A stretch of 64,000 bases of DNA from contig CAXXTS010000006.1 of NCBI GenBank assembly GCA_963676345.2, forward strand, positions 682,001 through 746,000, read 5' to 3'. The notes under the pieces are model-generated. The model was given only the letters and a program-made list of their open reading frames with translations. It ran no database searches and had not been told where the DNA came from. Shown here piece after piece: positions 52,743 through 60,063 of the stretch. The first letter of the stretch is position 1, and each line of letters begins with the position of its first letter. Origin of the DNA: G963665925 sp963676345 (GTDB taxonomy: Bacteria; Bacillota; Clostridia; Peptostreptococcales; Acidaminobacteraceae). A program made the translations under genes and the position numbers.

Positions 52743-54984
52743 ATGAGCAGAAGATGGTTAATGGAAACTTCAATTCCAATACTGGTTCTAAGATTCGACG
52801 GGAAAGAATATCGTGTAGATGAAATGAATCCATCATTTAGAACGCTCCTAAATATAGATTCAGATGTCCTTGCAGGTCTATCGATTGATGAAATTACAGC
52901 AAAGTTTGAATCACTCCAGTGGCTAGACAGATATAAAAAAGAAGAGCTGGCACTTATTGAAATTTTGGAATGCTGGTACGAAGTAGAAACAATACGCGGT
53001 TCAGATGAAATTGCATATATTCATCATAATCTGACTGGTCAAATTGAGATGGACAGCAATAATAAACACTTGCAAACACGGTTGAATCAGATTCAGCGCA
53101 TTGCGCTTATTGGAGATTGGGAACATAATTTTAAAACAAAACATGAATTTTGGTCGGATGAAATCTATCGGATATTGGATTTTAAAGATAAATCATCAAA
53201 CCCAATGTAGAGACATTCATGCGCTTTGTACATCCAGAGGACATGGAAAGGGTAGCGCAAGCACATGCCAATGTAAAACATGGTGAAGGGTATGAAATTG
53301 AGTACCGTATTGTCACTAATCAGGCAAAGTACGCTGGATTGTAACAAGAGCTAAAGTTGATAAGGATGACTTTGGATCAGTGACACGCCTATATGGCACA
53401 ATGCAGGATATTACTGATCGTAAGAAACTTGAACAAAAAATAGAGCAGGCCTTTGATGTGGCTGAAGATGCATATCAGTCAAAAAGTCAGTTTCTCGCCA
53501 TGATTTCTCATGAAATCAGAACCCCAGTCAATGGCATTATGGGGATGGGGCAGCTATTAAAGGAAACTTCATTGAATGATGAGCAAAACGAGTTCGTCGA
53601 AGACATTTTATATTCTGCGGATGCCTTGCTAAAGATGATTGAAGACATTCTAGAATGTCCAAAATGCAGACAGACATGCTTCAAGCGGACATTGAAAAAT
53701 TTGACTTGCATATTATGATACGTAACCTGATTCGTATGTATCAGATAAAGAATGAGAATAATGCAGTTGATTTTATATATAGAATTGATAAGGATATTCC
53801 AAAACAAGTTTACGGGGACTCCAGCAAAATACAGCAAATTCTAATTAACTTGCTGGGCAATGCATTTAAGTTCACATACGAGGGCCGCGTAAACTTGACT
53901 GTTAAAAACTTGAAGATCATCTGGACAACATAAAAATTGCATTTGAAGTAGAAGATACTGCATTGGATGTCAGAAGAAATGCAAAGAAGATATTTGCACC
54001 CTGGGCGCTGGAGTACCGGATGCAATTAGAAATTACGAGGGCTCAGGACTAGCATTACAATATCAAAGCGGTACGCAGAGCTGATGCAAGGTTACTTGCT
54101 TGTTGAGAGTGAACCGCAAGTGGGATCAAAATTACATTTGCAATTACACTGGATAAAGCTGCTCAAGCAGATGTAGAAAGTGATACATCAAAAGTTAGAA
54201 ATCGCGCAATGTCTTATGGCGCACGTGCGCTTGTCGTCGTAGAGGGCGATGTAGACAAGAACTATTACAAAGGGTACTTGGAAGATATGTGCGGACTTGG
54301 TGTCGATTTTGCTGAAGACATCAATACGGTGATTCACGCTCTTGATTTTCATGAATATGCCTTTTTAGTTTGAGCAGTCATTTGAAATCGAATGATTCAC
54401 TGTATATTTAACGACCATTCGAAGCAGTCTAAATTTGTCTGCCAGCAATCTTCCAGTGATTATTGTTCTGATCGAGGCTGTGTACAGAATCTATCTGATT
54501 TGAAACCGCTGGGGCAACTCATTTCTTGGAAAAGCCCATTGATGAGAATCAATTTTGAGTATCATAAATGACATTCTGGATTTGAAAACCACAGAGGTAA
54601 TTGAAAAGCCATTTGCCCTACAGATATATTGTACAAAGTGAGCTCGAAAAGAGAAGGCATTCCGCTGGACAAGGTGGCTTTGATGCTAAAATTCGAGAGT
54701 ACATCTTGAATTGTCCGCAAAAGGTGGCTCAAATTATTGCTGCAACAAATCCACTCAATATCCTAATTCTCAGTCATGAAATTGATGAAATTGATGATTT
54801 GATTATGACATTTGGGAGCGATGACATCTGTGAAAGTATGGAATTGATTAAGTCCGCACTTTTAAATGATGACACTGCAGGCATTGAAGTGATTGTTGAA
54901 GATTTCATGGAAGAATATCAGTGCTTTGTGAAGGAATTACAGGATTTTCTAAGTGGATTGCACCCAATTATAAAAAAATATTGA
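52743..54984 (+). pseudogene. Hybrid sensor kinase (PAS-PAC-HisKA-HATPase-receiver-HPt-like) broken by many single-base deletions
   Basis: The first 155 codons are intact (AAAGGAGG site, ATG at 52743; a PAS-like region and the start of a second PAS). From 53203 to about 54700 the homology changes frame at least 15 times. Each change is repaired by adding one base, for example ILE|MSK (53653), LAL|TISKR (54057), GSK|FTFAI (54131) and PLG|ATHFLEKP (54513). Repaired, it reads HPEDMERV and GKVRWIVTRAK (PAS/PAC), MISHEIRTPVNGI (phospho-His), LINLLGNAFKFTYEG (N-box), a divergent receiver ending THFLEKPIDENQF, and a helical tail. As sequenced no full-length kinase can be made. The one-way pattern of deletions is discussed in the findings. 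Confidence 0.85.
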
Positions 54985-55119
54985 TAAATTTATAACGAAG
55001 CTTGCAATATTTGATGCGGTCATATATCATATTTATAAATAATTTTGTGCCAAATGCAAAAAGTAGGGCGTCAACAAATCTCCCAAACGGTTCGTGGTTC
55101 ATCCTACTAATGCTTTCTT
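54985..55119. other. Non-coding stretch after the kinase pseudogene
   Basis: A+T-rich, with no gene recognised. The full gap to the guanine deaminase start (55370) also contains the terminator and promoter listed separately. Confidence 0.4.
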
Positions 55120-55148
55120 ATAACGGCTTTTTAGCCGTTATTTTTTTA
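55120..55148 (+). terminator. Rho-independent terminator
   Basis: ATAACGGCT/AGCCGTTAT with loop TTTT and a run of seven T. It ends transcripts from the kinase pseudogene. Confidence 0.9.
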
Positions 55149-55300
55149 TGCAAAATTATATGTGATTCAACTTAAATAAGATAAAAGTATTGCATCAAAT
55201 GAAAGTGTGCACAGAAAAACTTGCATACACTTATAAAATACTATTGAAATGCGATCTGATTCTCTTTGTAAATTGTATCCAAATGAAAAAGACCCGAATT

Positions 55301-55329
55301 TTGCTGTGGTGTGCAAAATCTGATACAAT
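55301..55329 (+). promoter_or_regulatory. Promoter of the guanine deaminase gene
   Basis: TTGCTG, 17 bases, TACAAT. Transcription would begin near 55336, which rules out the upstream in-frame start codons at and beyond 55190. Confidence 0.75.
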
Positions 55330-55369
55330 AGTCAAGGACGGACAAATAAATGGACGAGGAGTGATTGGC

Positions 55370-56644
55370 TTGCTTAAGGCCTACAAAGGGCATGTCGTTT
55401 TTACTGAAAAGCCTGAGGCTTTCAGCGTTGTCGAAAACGGGTACATACTCGTTGAAGACGGCGAAGTAAAATCGGTGCTAAGGAAGCTGCCAGAAGACTT
55501 TGACACGAAGCAATTAGTAGATTACGGGGATCGTCTAATTGTTCCTGGATTTGTCGATTTGCATTTTCATGCACCGCAGTATCCAAATATCGGGTTGGGG
55601 CTAGACAAGGAGCTTTTACCTTGGCTAGAAGACTATACATTCCCAACCGAGGCCATGTTCAGCAATGAGGCATTTGCTGAAAGGGTCTATCGTAAAGTTG
55701 TAAAAGAATTACTAAAACAAGGAACAACACGGGTTGTTTTATTTGCAACCATTCATCTTGAGAGTACAAAGCGCCTCGTTGAGATTTTGGACGAATCTGG
55801 CATTGGAGCTTATGTTGGAAAGGTGAATATGGATCGAAATGCCCCGGATTATCTTGTTGAATCCACTCAGGAATCATTAAGAGACACGGAGGCGTTTATA
55901 CATGCTTTCGATTGTATATCGAATCGTGTAAAACCAATAATCACACCTAGATTTGTACCAACGTGTACCGCTGAACTCATGAAAGGACTGGGAGCCTTAG
56001 CTCAAAGTAACCAATTACCGGTTCAGTCACATATTAGCGAAAATATGGGTGAAGTAGAGTGGGTAGCGCAGTTGCATCCGGAGTATAAAGACTATGCCTC
56101 AATTTATGATGCCATGGATCTTCTCGGTGAGAGGACTGTTATGGCACACTGTGTCCACAATACAGACAAAGAAATTGCCATGATGGCAGAAAAAGGCTCG
56201 TTTTCAGCACATTGCCCAAATGCAAATTATAATCTTTCAAGTGGCATTATGCCCGTTCGGAAGTTTATTAATGCCGGTGTGCGTGTCGGTTTAGGCACAG
56301 ATGTCGGCGCAGGACATAAAGTTTCTATTGCGCAGGTAATGTCGCAGGCAGTTCAGGCTTCAAAAATGGTTTGGCAGATGACGGATAAGGCACTCGCGCC
56401 ACTGACAACCTCTGAAGTATTCTATATGGGAACCAAAGGTGGCGGTGCCTTCTTCGGTCAGGTTGGGAGTTTTGAACCTGGGTACCGATTTGATGCACTC
56501 ATCATCGATGATAAGGATCTGCATATAGAGCTGGATCGAAGTATTGAGGAGAGACTGCAGCGATTTGTTTATTGCGGAGATGATAGACATATTATTGAAC
56601 GCTATGTAGATGGGCATAAAATTGAATTGGATGATTCAGTTTAG
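55370..56644 (+). CDS. guaD: Guanine deaminase
   Basis: A 424-residue zinc amidohydrolase converting guanine to xanthine. Metal and substrate motifs: VPGFVDLHFHAPQYPNIG (His-x-His), VQSHISENMGEVEWV, MAHCVHNTDKE, CPNANYNLSSG and LGTDVGAGHKVS. I placed the start at the TTG at 55370 with GAGGAG 8 bases upstream; the GTG at 55361 overlaps that site. The length then matches the family, and the promoter position agrees. With adenosine deaminase at 62 kb it suggests purine salvage or degradation. Confidence 0.92.
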   Translation: MLKAYKGHVVFTEKPEAFSVVENGYILVEDGEVKSVLRKLPEDFDTKQLVDYGDRLIVPGFVDLHFHAPQYPNIGLGLDKELLPWLEDYTFPTEAMFSNEAFAERVYRKVVKELLKQGTTRVVLFATIHLESTKRLVEILDESGIGAYVGKVNMDRNAPDYLVESTQESLRDTEAFIHAFDCISNRVKPIITPRFVPTCTAELMKGLGALAQSNQLPVQSHISENMGEVEWVAQLHPEYKDYASIYDAMDLLGERTVMAHCVHNTDKEIAMMAEKGSFSAHCPNANYNLSSGIMPVRKFINAGVRVGLGTDVGAGHKVSIAQVMSQAVQASKMVWQMTDKALAPLTTSEVFYMGTKGGGAFFGQVGSFEPGYRFDALIIDDKDLHIELDRSIEERLQRFVYCGDDRHIIERYVDGHKIELDDSV

Positions 56645-56658
56645 TTGAAAATGAGTTA

Positions 56659-56726
56659 AAACAGGACTGGTACATCTCACTTTGCAGATATTTTGTAGTG
56701 TGAGGTGTTATTCAGTCCGTTTTTAA
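56659..56726 (+). terminator. Terminator of guaD
   Basis: ACAGGACTG pairs with CAGTCCGT around an inner CATCTCAC/GTGTGAGGTG hairpin, followed by five T. Confidence 0.65.
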
Positions 56727-56795
56727 TATATTGAAGTCAATATCTGATATACTTGTTTCAGAATAAAAATATTTGAATGGGTCAGAGGTGTGTTT

Positions 56796-57167
56796 ATGTT
56801 CTTAATAATGGGTATTCAACAGAAAGAGGTTTTGAAGAACTATACTCAAGTTTTACCCTGTCATATTTGTGAAGGTTCAAAGGGCTTTGAGGTGATTGAG
56901 ACATATAGCTATTTTCATTTATTCTTTTTACCAGTTTGGAAATGGAATTTTAGATATGCAATTAAATGTCTGAGCTGTGGAACCTACTACACTGTCAAAC
57001 CGGAAAGTCTGAAAAAACTCGGTGGAGATTTAAGTGCGGTTACCTACTGGGACATAGAAGCGGTTAATATGAAAACCAACGCGGCTCAAAGTAAGGTTTG
57101 TTCAAGCTGTGGTTACGTCATGCAATCTGATTTTGACTATTGTCCAAAATGTGGAAATAAAGTATAA
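56796..57167 (+). CDS. Small zinc-ribbon protein
   Basis: About 123 residues, of unknown function. It has two paired-cysteine sets: LPCHICEGSKG with IKCLSCGTYY (first ribbon, interrupted by an aromatic stretch YFHLFFLPVWKWNF that could touch the membrane), and a C-terminal rubredoxin-like knuckle VCSSCGYVM with YCPKCGNKV. The ATG at 56796 follows AGAGGTG by 7 bases; a GTG two codons earlier overlaps it. A single gene between guaD and the c-di-GMP riboswitch, with no partner that explains its job. Confidence 0.7.
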   Translation: MFLIMGIQQKEVLKNYTQVLPCHICEGSKGFEVIETYSYFHLFFLPVWKWNFRYAIKCLSCGTYYTVKPESLKKLGGDLSAVTYWDIEAVNMKTNAAQSKVCSSCGYVMQSDFDYCPKCGNKV

Positions 57168-57257
57168 TGGATTTATGTGGGACTTTAGTCCTCATTTGGT
57201 TGTCCCTCTTGATTTTCTTTGGACTACCCGCTAAACTTGTATAGAGTAAACAGAAAT

Positions 57258-57345
57258 GACGATACTAGCACACCTGTTGAAAAGCAGGGTCGCAAAGCCA
57301 TGGATCTAAGGGAGTTTCCTACGATTGCCAGGCTGCCGAATCATG
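57258..57345 (+). promoter_or_regulatory. Cyclic di-GMP-I (GEMM) riboswitch
   Basis: The aptamer is readable in order: ACTAGCACACC, the hairpin CCTGTT-GAAA-AGCAGG with its GAAA tetraloop, GTCGCAAAGCC, ATGGATCTAAGG, and the second hairpin closing with GATTGCCAGGCTGCCGAA. These are the conserved GCAAAGCC and CAGGCTGCC blocks of the class. A hairpin terminator follows, then the CheY-like gene. Confidence 0.92.
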
Positions 57346-57360
57346 ATATAGGGTTGATTC

Positions 57361-57400
57361 AGGCGTCTGGTAAATACATTTCCCGACGCCTTATTTATTG
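57361..57400 (+). terminator. Expression-platform terminator of the c-di-GMP riboswitch
   Basis: AGGCGTC/GACGCCT stem with a 17-base loop, then TATTTATTGTTGTTT. A further GCCGTG/CACGGC hairpin (57420-57435) lies before the start codon and could affect translation. Confidence 0.65.
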
Positions 57401-57466
57401 TTGTTTGGATAAGCAAAGAGCCGTGGGTGCACGGCAAATCTTCGGGGATGAAAGTAGGCATGTTGA

Positions 57467-57826
57467 ATGAAAATACTAATTGCGGATGATTCAAAATTCA
57501 TGCGCGGTTTATTGCGTGTCAATGTAGAGTCACTGGGTCATCAGGTTGTTGCGGAAGCTGCAGATGGCAAACAGGCTATAGATGCATATATGAGACATTA
57601 TCCTGATTTAGTTATTATAGATATGGTCATGCCCGTTATGGGTGGACTTGAAGCAATTGATAGCATTATGGAAATCGATTCTAATGCAAAAATTGTCATG
57701 TGCTCTTCAATGGGTCATGCATCTTATGTAAAAGAAGCGATTATTAAAGGCGTCAGAGATTTTATTGTAAAACCCTTTACACCAGACAAGATCAAAGACG
57801 TCTTGACGAAACTCTCAGAAAACTAA
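57467..57826 (+). CDS. CheY-like response regulator under c-di-GMP control
   Basis: A 119-residue single receiver domain. D8/D9 acidic pocket, acceptor Asp in LVIIDMVMPVMGG, S in VMCSSMGH and K in IVKPFTPDK. Close in type to the CheY at 14811. The weak AAGTAGG ribosome site and the riboswitch ahead mean expression depends on c-di-GMP. It probably tunes motility or another CheY target between motile and sessile states (inference). Followed by a terminator, so monocistronic. Confidence 0.92.
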   Translation: MKILIADDSKFMRGLLRVNVESLGHQVVAEAADGKQAIDAYMRHYPDLVIIDMVMPVMGGLEAIDSIMEIDSNAKIVMCSSMGHASYVKEAIIKGVRDFIVKPFTPDKIKDVLTKLSEN

Positions 57827-57857
57827 CAAGATTCATATTCGAATCACACCATATTTC

Positions 57858-57891
57858 GGCATCTGCGCCCCCATGCAGATGCCACTTTTTT
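57858..57891 (+). terminator. Terminator of the CheY-like gene
   Basis: GGCATCTGC/GCAGATGCC, 9-bp stem with an 8-base loop, followed by ACTTTTTT. Confidence 0.88.
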
Positions 57892-57912
57892 GCGGAAAAG
57901 ACAAAGAGCAGC

Positions 57913-58137
57913 ATAAATGCGTTGAAGAGTGCAGAGTTCAGCCGATAGGCTTAACTCTGCACTCTTCAACGCATTTATATTGGTCGTGACTAACGACTAG
58001 GGCAACCAGAGGTTGCACGGTGCTGCACGAACCAGAAAAGAAGTGACTAAGGCCCAGCGGCAACCAGAGGTTGCACGGTGCTGCACGAATTAGAAAAGAA
58101 GTGACTAAGGCCCAGCGGCAACCAGAGGTTGCATGCT
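57913..58137 (+). repeat. Hairpin-repeat element A: 26-bp perfect stem, conserved 14-nt loop, 58-nt tandem repeats
   Basis: A perfect 26-bp hairpin (57913-57938 with 57953-57978) has the loop CAGCCGATAGGCTT at 57939-57952. It is followed by a partial unit and then tandem 58-base units whose cores start at 58001, 58059 and 58117: GGCAACC-AGA-GGTTGC (a small hairpin), then ACGGTGCTGCACGAA, AGAAAAGAAGTGACTAAGGC and CCAGC. The third unit stops after the first hairpin. Loop, flank and core match element B, but the stem sequences are unrelated. Most of the 389-base gap between the CheY-like gene and the radical SAM gene is this element. Confidence 0.85.
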
Positions 58138-58154
58138 TCAGCTGAAAGTGCTGA

Positions 58155-58182
58155 TTTACATCCTGCATCTATATCATATAGT
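58155..58182 (+). promoter_or_regulatory. Likely promoter of the radical SAM gene
   Basis: TTTACA, 16 bases, TATAGT, beginning 18 bases after the end of element A. The start codon follows 33 bases after the -10. Confidence 0.55.
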
Positions 58183-58215
58183 ATAGATATAAGTTTAAAA
58201 GTGGAGGTAAAGCAT

Positions 58216-59157
58216 TTGAGGTGGAATAATAAACGATATCATGCCCTAAATTCCTACTTGCGAAAAAAGCATGGTGAAAAGGTAGGTAAACTGTCGCTCA
58301 GTGCTGGACTAACCTGTCCCAATCGCGATGGAACCTTGAGTGTAGGAGGCTGTATTTTTTGTGGCGAGGATGGTGCTGGCACATTTGCAGGTTGTCCATC
58401 TGATTCTATTGATGAACAAATCCAGCAGCAGAAAAGAATTCAAAAAAAGAAATGGGATGTAAAAAAATATATTGCATATTTTCAAAGCTATACAAATACA
58501 TACGGGGACCCAAAGAAGCTGGAAGCGTTGTACATGCGTGCTATCCAGGATGATGAAGTATGTGGTCTTGCAATTGCAACGAGACCAGACTGTATAGACG
58601 AGGCTATTCTTGAGGTGCTTGATAGAATCAATCATAAAACACACCTTTGGATCGAACTGGGGCTTCAAACTATGCATCCGGCAACAGCTAAGTGGATAAA
58701 CCGGGGGTATACACTTGATGTTTTCGAAAAAGCAGTTCAAAGCTTGAAGGCACATGGTATTGAAGTGGTAGTACATGTAATAGTAGGTTTACCGGGCGAA
58801 ACAGAAGCGGACATCTTACAGACAACACGTTACCTTTCAGAGATGGGGATTCAGGGAATCAAAATTCATCTCTTGCATGTGATTGCGCATACGCGACTCC
58901 ATGAGGTTTTTAAGAAAGAACCATTTCCGATTTTAACTCAGGAAGCCTATATTGAAACAGTTGTTCATATGCTAGAATGTCTTTCTTCGAGTATTGTTAT
59001 TCACAGGTTGACAGGAGATGGCGCCAGAGAAACACTGGTAGCACCACAGTGGCCACTTCACAAGCGCTCAGTCCTAAATGGTATTGACCAGAGGCTTAAA
59101 ACGCTGGACACATGGCAGGGAAAAAACTGCAATACCCAGTGCTCATCTCATACATGA
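58216..59157 (+). CDS. Radical SAM protein of the TIGR01212/YhcC family
   Basis: A 313-residue iron-sulfur enzyme of unknown reaction. The cluster region fits this family: SAGLTCPNRDG with GGCIFCGEDGAG; it also has YFQSYTNTYGDPKKL, IATRPDCID, LGLQTMHPATAKWINRGY and VHVIVGLPGET. It starts with TTG at 58216, GGAGG 8 bases upstream. Longer frames run into the repeat element and the promoter. Confidence 0.9.
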   Translation: MRWNNKRYHALNSYLRKKHGEKVGKLSLSAGLTCPNRDGTLSVGGCIFCGEDGAGTFAGCPSDSIDEQIQQQKRIQKKKWDVKKYIAYFQSYTNTYGDPKKLEALYMRAIQDDEVCGLAIATRPDCIDEAILEVLDRINHKTHLWIELGLQTMHPATAKWINRGYTLDVFEKAVQSLKAHGIEVVVHVIVGLPGETEADILQTTRYLSEMGIQGIKIHLLHVIAHTRLHEVFKKEPFPILTQEAYIETVVHMLECLSSSIVIHRLTGDGARETLVAPQWPLHKRSVLNGIDQRLKTLDTWQGKNCNTQCSSHT

Positions 59158-59174
59158 AAAAGAATTACATGAAA

Positions 59175-59210
59175 AAAGGACGTATGCATATTTTAATGTA
59201 TACGTCCTTT
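59175..59210. terminator. Terminator between the radical SAM and CofE-like genes
   Basis: AAAGGACGTAT/ATACGTCCTTT stem with a 14-base loop; six T follow on the minus strand, fewer on plus. Confidence 0.75.
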
Positions 59211-59243
59211 GTAATATCGTCTATAAAATTAGAAACCAGTCAA

Positions 59244-59933
59244 TTAAGCTTTGACTTCGCGAATGATCCCAAGCGGCGTTTGCTCGTGGTTCTGACCAAG
59301 TGGATTATCTTTAAGTATACGCTTAATTTTTTCGCGGCTCATTTTATGGTTAGAAATCCCCAAAATCACACCATCAATATCGTTGATATCCACTACAGCA
59401 ACATCACATCCGAATGTTTCACTGATATGAGTTGCAACTTCATCAGGCTTATCTGGCCCAAGAACAACATATTGATTGTAAGGTGGCAATGTATTCGGAG
59501 TAGGTCCATCTATTGACTGAGCCCGATATCCGGCAACTTCATAAAAAATGCCCTTTTTGCCAAATGGTTTGGTAACAGCGCTACAGGCAGCTGCGAATAG
59601 AATTCTTGGTATGCCGCATTCCCGTAGTGCCATTTCCATTGTTTCTGGCATCCCAAGACCAATACCGGCCGGTGTACGCGTGACATAATTTGAAAGCAAT
59701 CTGGCAAGTGGTCGTGGTTTAATTTCCTTAATTGGAAAAGCACGTCCCTGTGTAATTGCAACAACTTTTTCTGAAATAAAAAGAATATCGCCCTCTTGAA
59801 TGCTTTCGGATGCATATTGATTCACAACATCTTCAAGTTGATCGCCTTTCATAATAACATGTGTCTTAAGTGGAATTCGCAAATATTTTTTATCGTCAAA
59901 TTCTATATGTGCTTGCTTTTCTTTTCGTGCCAT
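59244..59933 (-). CDS. CofE/F420-0:gamma-glutamyl ligase-like protein
   Basis: A 229-residue member of the F420-0 gamma-glutamyl ligase fold (PF01996). It has the N-terminal RIPLKTHVIMKGDQL, GDILFISEKVVAITQGR, and a C-terminal CDVAVVDINDIDGVILG and KDNPLGQ segment. True CofE adds glutamate to coenzyme F420. Most Clostridia are not known to make F420, and no other F420 gene is visible, so the real substrate is open. GGAGG lies 8 bases before the ATG. Confidence 0.8.
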   Translation of the reverse strand: MARKEKQAHIEFDDKKYLRIPLKTHVIMKGDQLEDVVNQYASESIQEGDILFISEKVVAITQGRAFPIKEIKPRPLARLLSNYVTRTPAGIGLGMPETMEMALRECGIPRILFAAACSAVTKPFGKKGIFYEVAGYRAQSIDGPTPNTLPPYNQYVVLGPDKPDEVATHISETFGCDVAVVDINDIDGVILGISNHKMSREKIKRILKDNPLGQNHEQTPLGIIREVKA

Positions 59934-60063
59934 TGAGGGCCTCCAATCTTTCCTGATATGTTACATTTCATTATAGCAGAAACTTGGTGAATCACCGTAT
60001 TATTTATGCGAAATCCCCAAGTTTCTCATTGTATTAGATATAGAGTCTAATAGACCGTGGTGT

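Noticed and set aside
55190..55369. A 60-residue N-terminal extension of guanine deaminase
   Set aside because: It lies upstream of and across a good promoter (55301-55329) and lacks a ribosome site; the family starts near the TTG at 55370.
57219..57470. An 83-codon frame over the c-di-GMP riboswitch
   Set aside because: It covers the aptamer and its terminator exactly; no family match and no ribosome site.
58129..58215. A 29-residue N-terminal extension of the radical SAM protein
   Set aside because: It starts inside the repeat element and spans the promoter; GGAGG supports the TTG at 58216.
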